64,000 bases of DNA from Candidatus Sedimenticola sp. (ex Thyasira tokunagai) (GTDB lineage: Bacteria; Pseudomonadota; Gammaproteobacteria; Chromatiales; Chromatiaceae): NCBI GenBank assembly GCA_037318855.1, contig CP134874.1, forward strand, positions 3,162,598-3,226,597. Reading direction: 5' to 3'. The notes below the pieces were generated by a model. The model did not search any database. It saw nothing but the letters and a program-made list of their open reading frames with translations, and had not been told where the DNA came from. Of the stretch, positions 16,266 to 26,463 are shown in pieces (position 1 is the first letter of the stretch; each line of letters begins with the position of its first letter). The position numbers were made by a program, and so were the translations under genes.

Positions 16266-19025
16266 TTATTCATTATCTTTTCCTGAGGGGCGCTTCTCCT
16301 GCAGCTCATCTTGGCGCAATCGCTCCACGAATACCACCCAGCGCCGACTTACGTCGGTGGCCAAGTTGAGGAATAGCCGCCCTGCAATGATAGGATGCAG
16401 GAAAGTAGTGTTCTGCAGAGCATCCCTGTGGACTACCAGCAGACTGGTGGGAACCATGGCAATTGCATTGGTCAGACGCGACTGGTTGACTAGTACCGCT
16501 ACATCACCAAACACTTCGCCCGCTCCGAACTGATCTACAACCAGATCTTCGGTACCGCCTCTGCCGCCGGGGACAACCACCTCCACCGCCCCGCTCATCA
16601 CCAGATAGAGCTCATTGCTCTCGTCACCACGACAGAATACCGCTCGACCGGCGGAAAAATCCAATACCGTACTGGAGAGGATGAAGCGGCGTATCTGCCA
16701 CGGCTTCATACCCTTGAAAAGTACGCTCTTCGGAATTACCTGTTGTCGCAGATGGGAGGAGAGCATGTCCCACAAACTAACCAGTCGCAGGGTGGAGATG
16801 GCCAGTGGGGTGATGACAAAATCGGCGATTAGTGCGGAAGCAATCACCAGCGCACTGAGCATGCCAAACTGGGCGATAGGCTGGAAGTCTGACAGGGTAA
16901 AGGTGAGAAAGCCGGCGATCAGGGCGATAGAGGTGGCGAATACCGGCCGGGCCTCGTTCTGGATAGTGGTAAGCATTGCGCGGGATTGGCTCTTGGTGGT
17001 CTTCAACTCCTGGTTGTAGCGCAGCATGAAATGCATGGTGTCATCCACCGCAATACCAATGGCGATAGCTGCAGCCATGGCGGTACCGATATTCAGCGGG
17101 ATCTCCCCATAGCCCATGACACCAAACAACACAACGACAGGAAAGGCGTTGGGCAGCGCTGCCAGCAGCCCCACTCGCAAGTCTGTAAAGAGTATCGAGA
17201 TGATCAGAATAAAAACCAGCAACAGAAGGGTGATCGAGTGCAGTTGCCCCTCTATCATTGCATCGGTAGCAGATAGGGTGAGCACGGAAGAGCCAGTGAT
17301 GTGCGCCTCCAGCCCTGGATCAAGATTCTGTGCAAAAAAGAGGTTTAGACTATCGACAAAGTGCTGCAGCTCCCGAGTGGAGGAGATGTCATGGCGCACC
17401 AGAATACGGGCGGAGCTGTAGTCTTCCGAGACATAGGCCTTCACATGACTATAATCCAGAAAGATCATCAGCTCATTGATCTCGTCATCAGACAGTGGCA
17501 ACTGTGGCAGCGGTAGCTCCTGGAAGGCACGGTTGAGCATGGAGAGATAGTTTGTAAAGGAGGTGGTGGAGCGGGCAAAGCCCTGGGAGGTTATAAACTT
17601 TTCAATCTCCACAATCTCCTCCAGGTAACGCACCTTGAGAAAGGTGTCCTGGATGCCCGAGTCGACGATGATGGAGAAAGTCTCCAGCCCCGCCAGCTGA
17701 CTATTCACTGATGCTACTTGCCGCTGTACCTCCGAACCCTGACCAAGACTGTCGGTAGTGCTGTGATTGACCTGAATCCCGGGTATGCCAAGAGCCGCCA
17801 CCAGGGTACAGACACCAAGTACCGCCAGAGTTCCCCAGCGATTACTGTGCAGCCACTGCCAGTAGCGGTCTGCCAGGGTACTGCCACTATTACGGACAAG
17901 ACGTGATTTGCCGTCCAGCTGCCACTTTCCTGTGATGCTCAACAGCGCAGGAATCAATGAGATAGTGACGACAAAATTGAACAGCAGGCCGGTGGAGGCG
18001 AGGATAGCGAACTGCCACAGCACCTCTATCTTGCTTATCCCCACAGAGAGGAAACCCATGTAGGTGGTAATAAAGGTAAGCAGTACCGTACGACCCATCT
18101 TGAGAGACATGTGGCTCAGAGCAGCCTGCGTCTCCAGACCGCGCCGCTGACCCTGGCGGAATTCAGACAGCAGGTGAATATCTTCGGTGGAACCCACCAC
18201 GATTAGCAGGACAGGTACGATGGAGGTAATCACGTTGAGAGGGATACCGGTGATCCCCATCAGCCCCAGCATCCAGATGATGCTGACACCGGCGGTCAGC
18301 ACTGGGGTAAGCACATCCACCAACTGGCGCAGCAGCAGAAATAGGGCGATCAATAAAGTACCTATGGCAAGTGGAAACAGTTTCCCCTGCTCCTCCTGGA
18401 TCTGCTCCGAAATGGCACTACGAACGAAGGGATAGCCGATATTGAATACCTCTTCGTAGAGGCTAGCCAATGGCTGAGTCACTTGGTCAATGGTGGCAGT
18501 TACGGTCAGGTCATCACTACCACCGACCCCCTTGCGAAGTATGATCGCTACCGCCATTACCCGGTTGTCGGATGAGAGCAGCACCTGTTTGATAAATGGA
18601 TCCTGCTGGGCTTCCTTAAGCAGCTTGGCGGCGGCCTCTGGTGAGGCGGGCAAAGTAGCCAGATAGGGCTCTTTGTCCAGATAGCCATACTTACTCTTTA
18701 GGTGAGGGATTGAGAAGAGGCTCTCCACCCGTTCAACAAAGGATTGCTTCTCCAATTCGCTGATGACCTGTTTCAGAACCTTTAGCTTCTTCAAGCCAAG
18801 TAGATTCTCATCCTCGAGAAACAGCAGCACCACTTTCTCATCGCCAAAGCGCCGACTGATCTCGCTGTAATAGGCACGCTCAGGATCGTCCATCACCAGC
18901 AGCTCTTCTGCAGAGATCTGTACCTCCACATTGGGCAGCTGGCGCCCCGCCAGCAGAGTGAATAGCAGCAGTAGACTGAGAACCCACCAGGGGTGTGCCG
19001 CACAAAGATTCAGAAATCGCTGCAT
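16266..19025 (-). CDS. MMPL/RND-superfamily exporter with C-terminal cyclic-nucleotide-binding domain
   Basis: The protein is 919 aa from the ATG at 19025 (a TTG ten codons earlier is possible). It has two repeats of one membrane helix, a large periplasmic loop and five further helices: TM1 near residues 12-28, second half starting near 395. The first half contains VVGSTEDIHLLSEF and the second IAVDDTMHFMLRY, the sterol-sensing/MMPL-type motifs. Residues from about 780 form a cNMP-binding domain (FCRGDESNELYLVMSG; FGAGEVFGDVAVL). The domain would lie in the cytoplasm and could gate transport through a cyclic nucleotide or other ligand. The phosphate-binding arginine usual for cAMP is not evident (GEVFGDVAVLVNQSRLTNA), so the ligand is uncertain. 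Confidence 0.88.
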   Translation of the reverse strand: MQRFLNLCAAHPWWVLSLLLLFTLLAGRQLPNVEVQISAEELLVMDDPERAYYSEISRRFGDEKVVLLFLEDENLLGLKKLKVLKQVISELEKQSFVERVESLFSIPHLKSKYGYLDKEPYLATLPASPEAAAKLLKEAQQDPFIKQVLLSSDNRVMAVAIILRKGVGGSDDLTVTATIDQVTQPLASLYEEVFNIGYPFVRSAISEQIQEEQGKLFPLAIGTLLIALFLLLRQLVDVLTPVLTAGVSIIWMLGLMGITGIPLNVITSIVPVLLIVVGSTEDIHLLSEFRQGQRRGLETQAALSHMSLKMGRTVLLTFITTYMGFLSVGISKIEVLWQFAILASTGLLFNFVVTISLIPALLSITGKWQLDGKSRLVRNSGSTLADRYWQWLHSNRWGTLAVLGVCTLVAALGIPGIQVNHSTTDSLGQGSEVQRQVASVNSQLAGLETFSIIVDSGIQDTFLKVRYLEEIVEIEKFITSQGFARSTTSFTNYLSMLNRAFQELPLPQLPLSDDEINELMIFLDYSHVKAYVSEDYSSARILVRHDISSTRELQHFVDSLNLFFAQNLDPGLEAHITGSSVLTLSATDAMIEGQLHSITLLLLVFILIISILFTDLRVGLLAALPNAFPVVVLFGVMGYGEIPLNIGTAMAAAIAIGIAVDDTMHFMLRYNQELKTTKSQSRAMLTTIQNEARPVFATSIALIAGFLTFTLSDFQPIAQFGMLSALVIASALIADFVITPLAISTLRLVSLWDMLSSHLRQQVIPKSVLFKGMKPWQIRRFILSSTVLDFSAGRAVFCRGDESNELYLVMSGAVEVVVPGGRGGTEDLVVDQFGAGEVFGDVAVLVNQSRLTNAIAMVPTSLLVVHRDALQNTTFLHPIIAGRLFLNLATDVSRRWVVFVERLRQDELQEKRPSGKDNE

Positions 19026-19244
19026 AAGGGGAGCTGAGTGGAGTGGTGATCGCAAAGATGCATAGGGGAAGAATAGATAACCGTGGTTATTTTACCAGTA
19101 GTGAGAAACCGGATGAAACTCAGAAGAAACCATACATCCGACAATTGTCTCTCTATTCGGATCAATTCGTTTGATAGTCTGTCTATGCGGTTCTGAGTAT
19201 TCAAATCAGCGTAGCAAAAAAGTATGTTACTAGCATAGGGAAGC

Positions 19245-21398
19245 TCAGCGGTGACGGGAAGGCTTTCTCTTTGCCTGCCTCTTACCTAGTTTCCCGGTTT
19301 TTCGACCGCCCCTTTTAACCTGACGTTTTGCAGGCTTAGCGGTACCACCTTTTTCATTATACTCCTTGGCCGTACCGGCCGGTTGCCAGGCAGGCACCAG
19401 GTGGCGTTTACCGTTGCCAATCAGATCCGCCCGCCCCATGGCTTTCAGCGCCTCGCGCAGTAGCGGCCAGTTTTCAGCATCGTGGTAACGGAGGAACGCC
19501 TTATGCAGTCGCCGTTGCTTTGTCCCACGGGGTACAGCGACGCTCTCCTTGCCCCGCTTCACCTTACGCAGGGGGTTACGGCCGGTGTGGTACATCGCCG
19601 AGGCGATAGCCAGAGGAGTGGGAAGAAATGCCTGTACCTGATCAGGTCGGAAGCCATTCTCCTTTAACCACAGCGCCAGATTAAGCATATCCCGGTCGGT
19701 GGTTCCAGGATGGGCGGCAATAAAGTAGGGAATCAGGTACTGCTCCTTCCCCGCCTCTTTCGAGTATTTTTCAAACAGCCGTTTGAACCGGTCATAGGTA
19801 CCAATACCCGGCTTCATCATCATCTCGAGGGGGCCCGCCTCAGTATGCTCCGGGGCGATCTTCAGGTAACCGCCCACATGGTGGGTCACCAGCTCTTTGA
19901 TGTATTCAGGGTCTTGTACCGCCAGATCATAGCGCAGGCCGGAGGCGATAAAGACCCGCTTGATCCCCTTAAGTGCCCGTGCATGACGGTAGAGCTGCGT
20001 CAGTGCCTTGTGATCGGTATCCATGTATTTACAGATATCGGGGAAGACACAGGAGAGACGGCGGCAGGAGGATTCGACATGCGCATCCTTGCAGCGCATC
20101 TGGTACATGTTCGATGTCGGTCCGCCCAGATCCGAGATAATACCGGTGAAATCGGGAGAGCTGTCTCGTAGCGTCTCAATCTCATGCAGCACCGACGCTT
20201 CCGAACGGCTCTGAATAATTCTCCCCTCATGCTCGGTGATCGAACAGAAGGTGCAGCCACCAAAACAGCCGCGCATGATTGGAATGGAGAAGCGGATCAT
20301 CTCCCAAGCAGGATTTTTTGCACCTCCGTAAGCCGGGTGGGGGCGACGGGTATAGGGCAGCTCGTAGAGCCCGTCCAACTCCTCTGTCTCCAGTGGAATC
20401 GGTGGCGGATTGAGCCAGACATCCCGCTTACCATGGCGCTGCACCAGGGCACGGGCATTTCCGGGATTGGTCTCCAGATGAAACACCCGGGAGGCGTGGG
20501 CGTAGAGCACAGGGTCGTCACTCACCTGATCATGGGAAGGGAGACGCACCACGCACTTCGAGCGATCCTCTGCTTTCGGTCGCTGATGAAAACCGACGAC
20601 TCTTGGTGTTTCACTGTCACTGTCGCTTTCACTACAACCGGGGCTCTCCTGATAGGGATTCCGCTTAGGCCCCACCCTGCCCGGCTGGTCCAGCTCACTG
20701 GAGTCTATCTCCAGCCACTCATCAGGTATCTCCTGGCGCATAACGCCGGTGCCACGCAGATCAGTAATCTCGCCAATCTTTTCGCCGGCGGCGAGACGGT
20801 GGGCCAACGCCACTATGGCCCGTTCTGCATTACCATAGATCAGCAGATCCGCTTTAGAGTCCGGTAATACCGAACGACGCACCTTGTCTGACCAATAGTC
20901 GTAGTGGGCGATGCGCCGCAGGCTGGCCTCGATACCGCCAATGACCACCGGCACCCCTTTGAATGCCTCTTTCGCACGCTGGGCGTAGACCACCACCGAA
21001 CGATCAGGGCGTTTTCCCCCTGCACCATCGGGTGTGTAGGCGTCATTGGAGCGAATTCGCCGGTCGGCGGTGTAGCGGTTCACCATCGAGTCCATGTTGC
21101 CCGCAGTGATACCGTAGAAGAGATTGGGCTTTCCCAATGCTCTAAAGGCATCCGCCGACCGCCAGTCCGGTTGGGCGATGATACCAACCCGGAACCCCTG
21201 GGCCTCCAGCAGACGACCAATCAGCGCCATACCGAAGCTGGGGTGGTCTACATAGGCATCACCGGTGACGATGATGATATCGCAGCTGTCCCACCCCAGC
21301 TGATCCATCTCCTCCCGAGACATGGGTAGTACCGGGGCAGTACCAAAACGTTTCGCCCAGTAGTGGCGGTAGGAGAAGAGATTGGGAGCAGATTGCAT
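19245..21398 (-). CDS. YgiQ-family radical SAM protein
   Basis: The 717-aa protein has an N-terminal cobalamin-binding-like UPF0313 domain ([19 protein letters not shown]), then a radical SAM core with the cluster motif [10 protein letters not shown] (C378, C382, C385). The C-terminus is a lysine/arginine-rich tail (from about 670), as often seen in this family. YgiQ proteins are widespread but of unknown function. It is a single-gene unit with short intergenic regions on both sides. Confidence 0.93.
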   Translation of the reverse strand: MQSAPNLFSYRHYWAKRFGTAPVLPMSREEMDQLGWDSCDIIIVTGDAYVDHPSFGMALIGRLLEAQGFRVGIIAQPDWRSADAFRALGKPNLFYGITAGNMDSMVNRYTADRRIRSNDAYTPDGAGGKRPDRSVVVYAQRAKEAFKGVPVVIGGIEASLRRIAHYDYWSDKVRRSVLPDSKADLLIYGNAERAIVALAHRLAAGEKIGEITDLRGTGVMRQEIPDEWLEIDSSELDQPGRVGPKRNPYQESPGCSESDSDSETPRVVGFHQRPKAEDRSKCVVRLPSHDQVSDDPVLYAHASRVFHLETNPGNARALVQRHGKRDVWLNPPPIPLETEELDGLYELPYTRRPHPAYGGAKNPAWEMIRFSIPIMRGCFGGCTFCSITEHEGRIIQSRSEASVLHEIETLRDSSPDFTGIISDLGGPTSNMYQMRCKDAHVESSCRRLSCVFPDICKYMDTDHKALTQLYRHARALKGIKRVFIASGLRYDLAVQDPEYIKELVTHHVGGYLKIAPEHTEAGPLEMMMKPGIGTYDRFKRLFEKYSKEAGKEQYLIPYFIAAHPGTTDRDMLNLALWLKENGFRPDQVQAFLPTPLAIASAMYHTGRNPLRKVKRGKESVAVPRGTKQRRLHKAFLRYHDAENWPLLREALKAMGRADLIGNGKRHLVPAWQPAGTAKEYNEKGGTAKPAKRQVKRGGRKTGKLGKRQAKRKPSRHR

Positions 21399-21522
21399 GG
21401 TTTTGTGGCGGGTTGAAGAAAAAGTGATTATAACCGATCAAAACGGCTACCGCAGATTCGTACGGCGTGCCATCACTTCCTCACGGGGCGTGTTGGACAA
21501 GGGTCCTCAGGTAAGCAGTAAT

Positions 21523-22689
21523 TCAGTTGCGCCGCAGCTTTTCAGAAAGTGCAATCGGCGTTGGGTAGCGCAAAACCACACGATAGGTGGAGACAAAAAA
21601 GGTCAACAGGGTTGCCAATTGGATGAGATAGCCCGCTTCCGCGCCGATCAGTCCCCGCCCCAGAGCGAGTACGGCAATCAACAACGAGAATTCACTCAGC
21701 TGCCCAAGGCGCACACCCACCTCCTGTGAACGCATCTCATCCTCCCCCTGTTTCCGTAGCAGCAGGCTGAACACAGGTGGTTTACCAAATACCGCCAGCA
21801 GAGCGAACAACAGCGCCGGAAAAATAACGGAGGTTAGCATTCCCAGGTCAAAGCCGGCGCCGAGAGAGAAGAAAAACATCACCAGGAAAAAGTCTCGCAA
21901 AGGTTTCAGCCTCTCCGACATGTAGAGTGATATGGGGCTGGAAGCCAGGATTACACCGGCCACAAAAGCCCCAATCTCATGAGAGATACCCATAACGGCG
22001 GCCGCCTCGGCCATCCCCAGACACCAGCCGATGACCAGAAGAAAGATATATTCATGAATGGTATCAAAAGCCTGCAGCAGCCGTAGCAGCACTTTCCGGA
22101 CAAAGAGCATGGCGCCGCCAATAAGTAGTGGCAGCGCCAAAGCCAGCTTGGCGAACTCCATCACCGGGTGCTCTGGAGAGGAGCTTCCCTGGATAAAGAG
22201 CAGCAGCAGTATGGCGATAAAGTCCTGCAACAGCAAAATACTGATGATGATTTCGCCGGTACGCTGATGGTGCAGCACGGTGGTCGGAAGTAGCTTTAAG
22301 CCGATAATAGTGCTGGAGAAAATCATTGCAGCACCGATCAACAGAGCCTCCAGAGAGGTATATCCAAACAGCAGCGCAAGCATGACCCCAACACCCCAGA
22401 AAAGAAGGGAGCTGAGCAGCGTGATGATGATTGTTTTGCGCATCAGTTGCAGAAATTCCCTGGGATTGAGCTCCAATCCCATAAGAAAAAGCAGAAACAT
22501 GATGCCAATATGGGCAATATCGCCAATCAGTTTGGGGTCATCAACCAACCCCAGGGCAGATGGCCCCAGCAGGACACCCAGAAGTATATAGGCCACCAGC
22601 AGCGCCTGACGCGCATAGAGGGCAACCGTCGCCAGCACGGCGGCACCGGTAAAGATCAGGAATATAGTGAAAACAATATCTTGCTGCAT
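21523..22689 (-). CDS. Monovalent cation:proton antiporter, CPA2 family
   Basis: The 388-aa integral membrane protein starts at the ATG at 22689 (a TTG lies five codons upstream). It has about 12-13 hydrophobic spans, with LGVLLGPSALGLV and GVILASSPISLYM typical of KefB/NapA-type exchangers. It lacks the C-terminal TrkA-N nucleotide-binding domain of KefB/KefC, so it belongs to the short membrane-only group, probably Na+/H+ or K+/H+ exchange. Confidence 0.85.
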   Translation of the reverse strand: MQQDIVFTIFLIFTGAAVLATVALYARQALLVAYILLGVLLGPSALGLVDDPKLIGDIAHIGIMFLLFLMGLELNPREFLQLMRKTIIITLLSSLLFWGVGVMLALLFGYTSLEALLIGAAMIFSSTIIGLKLLPTTVLHHQRTGEIIISILLLQDFIAILLLLFIQGSSSPEHPVMEFAKLALALPLLIGGAMLFVRKVLLRLLQAFDTIHEYIFLLVIGWCLGMAEAAAVMGISHEIGAFVAGVILASSPISLYMSERLKPLRDFFLVMFFFSLGAGFDLGMLTSVIFPALLFALLAVFGKPPVFSLLLRKQGEDEMRSQEVGVRLGQLSEFSLLIAVLALGRGLIGAEAGYLIQLATLLTFFVSTYRVVLRYPTPIALSEKLRRN

Positions 22690-22915
22690 CTCTGGTCCGA
22701 TCAACTTTCCTCTCTATAACTCCCTAAGCATAGATGCATGGGGCGCATAGATAAACATGGGAAAATTAGGGTGTTGTTCTGTGCTCCGATCTATAATGAA
22801 CCGCATCGGTCATGGACTCTTGCAGTAATCCCCATGTACAGTATTCGGGGTCAGGGAGATGACCGTAATCCTGATCTCACCGGCAGGATATATCGAAGAG
22901 AGCGAGAGAATAGAC

Positions 22916-23317
22916 ATGGCAAAAATGAAAATGGGAAAAAAAGAACTCAAGCAATTTAAAAAGAAAGTGCTCAAGGCCGATGCGAAGGTGAAAAAGCTGC
23001 AGCAGGAAATCGCCCAGCTGGATAAGAGATTGGTGAAGCGGGATGAAAGGATTAAAGAGCTGCAGCGCCGGTCAAAGGGCAAGGCATCGGAAAAGAAAGA
23101 GGAAGTATCTTTGGAAAATATCCAGAAATCCGTTTCTATAAAAGCCTCTCGGGATGCGTTGCAGAAAGCGGGTTTCCTGCGGAACCGCTATGAGCAGTAC
23201 CTTGAGTTGAATAAAACCAAGACCGTTGCCCGACGGGAAGCCAATCGGGACCTGGTGGAGAGTTACGGTCCTGAAGCCGGCTTCACCGCTCAAGAACTGG
23301 AGGATGTGCTTAGCTAG
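22916..23317 (+). CDS. Small lysine-rich coiled-coil protein
   Basis: Unrecognised, 133 aa from the ATG at 22916 (an in-frame upstream ATG at 22859 would add 19 residues of different character). Residues 10-60 are lysine-rich with heptad-like leucines (VKKLQQEIAQLDKRLVKRDE), predicting a coiled coil. The C-terminal half is polar and helical (SRDALQKAGFLRNRYEQYL). No signal or membrane segment. It could be a nucleoid- or cell-structure-associated protein, but nothing here proves that. Confidence 0.6.
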   Translation: MAKMKMGKKELKQFKKKVLKADAKVKKLQQEIAQLDKRLVKRDERIKELQRRSKGKASEKKEEVSLENIQKSVSIKASRDALQKAGFLRNRYEQYLELNKTKTVARREANRDLVESYGPEAGFTAQELEDVLS

Positions 23318-23453
23318 ACATTATGGATTGACCTGCCCGAGAGCGGATTTTTCTCGAAGATAATGGAGTAAGTTGTAACGTTCCTACAATAACTGACATA
23401 CAGGCAAATCCGGCAAGGGCCTTCTCCCTCTAAAAAGCAGAGGTCACCCATTG

Positions 23454-24763
23454 CTTCATACGAGGGCGTTCAGAATTCTGTGTCAGCCTAATCGGTTAAA
23501 TATCCAAAACGCCATCTAACCGGCCTTCAAAATATATCGACAACTGGGACAGAGTCAAATTCCAGTTCTGAATCGGCATGGTCCATTTCTTTGAAGCATT
23601 CTGGATTCCCATATAGAGCAGCTTCATGAGGCTGTTTTCATTCGGGAAGGCCCCCTTGGTTTTGGTCAGCTTACGGAACTGCCGATGTACAGCCTCAATG
23701 GCATTGGTGGTGTAAACCACGCGACGGATGTCCGCAGGGTATTTGAAGTAGACAGATAGATTTTCCCACTTGCTGCGCCACGACTTGAGTACGATTGGGT
23801 ACTGGGCGCCCCAGCGACTCTCCAGCTCGCCCAGCGCCGCCTCTGCCGCCTCCTTGTTCACTGCCTTGTAGACGGGCTTTAGATCGGCCATAAAGGCTTT
23901 CTGATTCTTAGAGGCAACGTACTTCATCGAGTTGCGGATCTGGTGTATCACGCAGAGCTGAACCTCTGTATCAGGAAAGATGCTGTTAATGGCCTCTGGA
24001 AAGCCTTTCAGTCCATCGACAGAGGCAATCAGGATATCCTCTATACCGCGATTACTGAGATCAGTCAGTACCGATAGCCAAAAGTTAGCTCCTTCACTTT
24101 CAGAGAGATAGAGGCCGAGTATCTCCTTCTTGCCCTCCAGGTTCAGGCCCAGCACGGTGTAGACGGCCTTGCTGCCATAGCGTCCATCCTCTTTGACCTT
24201 GTAGTGGATGGCATCCAGCCAGACAAATGGGTAATGGCTCTCCAGAGGGCGCTGTTGCCACTGCTTCAGCTCGGGGATGAGCTTGTCAGTTACACTGCTG
24301 ATCAGTGCGTTGGAGATGCTCAGACCGTAGAGTTCAGCAACATGTGAGGCGATATCCTGGTAGCTCATTCCCAGGCCAAACATGGAGATAATCTTGCGCT
24401 CAATCTCATCAGTCAGGTGGGTCTGGTGCTTCTTGATCAGTTGTGGCTCAAAGGAGCCTGCACGGTCTCTGGGGGTGTCCAGATCGAAGCTTCCTGACGT
24501 TGACTTGATCGTTTTCCTGCTGGAGCCGTTCTTACGATTTGATGCTTCATCAAGCGCGAGATGTGACTCCAGTTCAGCCTTGAGAGCTGCTTCTGTCAGT
24601 TGCTTGATGAGTGGAGTAAGGATGCCATTCTTGCCAGTCAGGTCTTGACCGTTCTGCAAGGCAGCCAGGGCTTTATTGAAATCGAATTGTTCAGACATGT
24701 GTCATTCCTATTTTTGCTAATTTTACTGAAATGACACAGAATTTCTAACACTCCCCTTCATAC
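23454..24763 (-). mobile_element. IS256-family insertion sequence with 8-bp target duplication
   Basis: The element spans 23462-24755 (1294 bp). Terminal inverted repeats are about 24 bp: the left begins GAGGGCGTTCAGAATTC (23462-23485), the right is its imperfect complement (24732-24755), with AATTCTGTGTCA identical in both. The direct repeat CTTCATAC flanks both sides (23454-23461 and 24756-24763), the 8-bp duplication expected of IS256. The transposase frame is intact, so this is a recent and possibly active insertion between a coiled-coil gene and a cupin gene. Confidence 0.93.
23496..24698 (-). CDS. IS256-family transposase
   Basis: The 400-aa protein is full length for the Mutator-type family. 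DDE residues are visible in FVWLDAIHYKV, ILIASVDGLKGFP and VVYTTNAIEAVHRQFR. The C(2)H region LCVIHQIRNSMKYV is also conserved. No internal stops or frameshifts. Encoded on the minus strand within the element's inverted repeats. Confidence 0.97.
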   Translation of the reverse strand: MSEQFDFNKALAALQNGQDLTGKNGILTPLIKQLTEAALKAELESHLALDEASNRKNGSSRKTIKSTSGSFDLDTPRDRAGSFEPQLIKKHQTHLTDEIERKIISMFGLGMSYQDIASHVAELYGLSISNALISSVTDKLIPELKQWQQRPLESHYPFVWLDAIHYKVKEDGRYGSKAVYTVLGLNLEGKKEILGLYLSESEGANFWLSVLTDLSNRGIEDILIASVDGLKGFPEAINSIFPDTEVQLCVIHQIRNSMKYVASKNQKAFMADLKPVYKAVNKEAAEAALGELESRWGAQYPIVLKSWRSKWENLSVYFKYPADIRRVVYTTNAIEAVHRQFRKLTKTKGAFPNENSLMKLLYMGIQNASKKWTMPIQNWNLTLSQLSIYFEGRLDGVLDI

Positions 24764-24823
24764 CGTCAAACTGAATGACACCCATCCATAGGTGAGGGCA
24801 GATATAGCTTTGCAAGTGCACTT

Positions 24824-25141
24824 CTATCTATAGAACAGTGCCAACCAGATAGTTTCGCGGTCTATCGCAGTCCACTCGACACGGTGCTTCTGGTGAGCAG
24901 GTATATTGATACAGTCACCCTCCTCCATATCCACCGTTCTGTTTCCCTCTTTAAATCTCAGCTTAGCCTCACCTCTGAGCAACAGTACCCACTCGTGTTC
25001 ATCCTGGTCATACCAGCTGCCTTCAGGTGAGACCTCTCCCTTGGATACAATCCGCTCTATGCGGAGGTGATCAGACTCAAGCAGTGACTCAACAACTTCA
25101 CCGGTGAGATCACTGGGGAGATTTTCCAGAAGATTAAACAA
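24824..25141 (-). CDS. Cupin-fold protein
   Basis: The small 105-aa protein has the two cupin motifs: WYDQDEHEWVLLLRGEAKL (motif 1 like, with His and Glu ligands) and DCINIPAHQKHRVEW (motif 2). Function unknown; such cupins bind a metal and may act as sensors or simple enzymes. The start is TTG at 25141, supported by AAGGA nine bases upstream and by absence of an upstream ATG. An Ada-like gene lies just upstream on the same strand. Confidence 0.8.
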   Translation of the reverse strand: MFNLLENLPSDLTGEVVESLLESDHLRIERIVSKGEVSPEGSWYDQDEHEWVLLLRGEAKLRFKEGNRTVDMEEGDCINIPAHQKHRVEWTAIDRETIWLALFYR

Positions 25142-25186
25142 TGAAATAGTCCTTAATGAGTTATGGATTGTTTTGCCTTGGGTGAA

Positions 25187-26023
25187 TCAGCCCTGCTGCC
25201 TGTGAGCCGCTTCCCAGGCAATCATGGCCCGTTTACGATCACTTCCCCAGCGGTATTCGCCAATAATTCCACTACCGCGAATTACACGGTGACAGGGAAT
25301 GAGATAAGCCACGGGATTTTTGCCAATGGCACTACCAACAGCGCGTGAGGCGTTGGGGGATCCGATCCATGTCGCAATATTTCCGTAGGTCAGTGCGTAT
25401 CCCTGGGGAATATTAAGCAGTGCCTGCCACACCTTGACCTGAAAATTGGTTCCACGCACTAACAGTTTAATACCCTGCCGTTTGTCACCCTCCAGAGTGA
25501 ATGCCTGTTTGACCAATAGAGAAGTCTGCTGAGCATTCTCCTCGAAATCGGCATTCGTCCAGAGCGACTTCAAACCTTCAAGTGCCAATTCGTGATCTCC
25601 CTGTTCAACAAAAACGAGATGACATACTCCTCGGGAAGTAGAGGCAATCAGGCACTCACCAAAAGGAGTGACATGAAAGCCGAATTGGATCGTCAGCCCA
25701 CGCCCTCCCTGTTTATACTCACCAGGAGAGGCGGCCTCGATATTGATCATCTGATCATGTAAACGTCCAGGGCCCGACAGCCCCACCTCCTGTGACACAT
25801 CCAGCACACTCATGGACTCATCGAGAAGCTGTTTGGCGTAGCCTACTGTAAGGTATTGAAGAAACTGCTTGGGAGTGACGCCGGCCCAACGGCTGAACAT
25901 GCGTTGAGTGTGATAGGTGCTAAGCCTGAGAAGACCTGCGAGGTCAATGAGTTCCGGCTGTTCGTCGGCATGTTCGGCAAGCCAGTGTATAGCCTGTTCG
26001 ATTCGGTGGTAATCTGATGGCAC
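25187..26023 (-). CDS. Ada-like protein: AraC-type HTH plus methylguanine-DNA methyltransferase
   Basis: The 278-aa protein has an N-terminal AraC helix-turn-helix (about residues 5-105) and a C-terminal O6-alkylguanine transferase domain with acceptor cysteine C244 in IPCHRVIRG and the arginine finger region PNASRAVGSAIG. The AdaA zinc/phosphotriester domain with Cys38 of E. coli Ada is absent, so it repairs O6-alkylguanine but cannot sense methylphosphotriesters in the classical way. GTG start. The HTH may still give alkylation-linked gene control. Confidence 0.88.
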   Translation of the reverse strand: MPSDYHRIEQAIHWLAEHADEQPELIDLAGLLRLSTYHTQRMFSRWAGVTPKQFLQYLTVGYAKQLLDESMSVLDVSQEVGLSGPGRLHDQMINIEAASPGEYKQGGRGLTIQFGFHVTPFGECLIASTSRGVCHLVFVEQGDHELALEGLKSLWTNADFEENAQQTSLLVKQAFTLEGDKRQGIKLLVRGTNFQVKVWQALLNIPQGYALTYGNIATWIGSPNASRAVGSAIGKNPVAYLIPCHRVIRGSGIIGEYRWGSDRKRAMIAWEAAHRQQG

Positions 26024-26128
26024 AGTGTTGGCCTATTGCGTTGCTCTGACATAAGATTAACACGCAGCAGGGATACAGCCACCCGATTGTTGCTCTCTAA
26101 TCTAGGGTCTGTTAACACTACATGATTC

Positions 26129-26359
26129 ATGAATGACTACCAACCCATTTCCTGCAAACTACACAGCGAGTACGAACTCCTGGCAATACGGCAGAAAACT
26201 GTCTATCTTCAACTCGCTGGAAAGCATGAGCGCCTGATGGGAAAAATCCTGGATATCTACACTCGGGAAAGGGTCGAACACCTCCTGCTGGAAACCGCCT
26301 CCGGCGATTCCCATGAAATCCGTCTGGACAGCATCAACAGCCTCAATAGTGGGGATTAA
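26129..26359 (+). CDS. rof: Rho-binding antiterminator Rof (YaeO-like)
   Basis: The 76-aa protein matches E. coli Rof at key places: YQPISC at the N-terminus, the acidic pair near ELLAI, and VEHLLLETASGDSHEIRLDSINSL at the end. Rof binds the primary RNA site of Rho and blocks termination. It starts at the ATG at 26129 (MNDYQPI). SprT follows about 100 bp downstream. Confidence 0.8.
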   Translation: MNDYQPISCKLHSEYELLAIRQKTVYLQLAGKHERLMGKILDIYTRERVEHLLLETASGDSHEIRLDSINSLNSGD

Positions 26360-26463
26360 CGACCTGTCACTCTATTGTCTTAAGATTCGATAGACTGTTA
26401 GCCAATGTCAGCAATTAAAAGCATACGTGAAAAAACAGTGCTCCAGGTAATATTGATTCTCAT

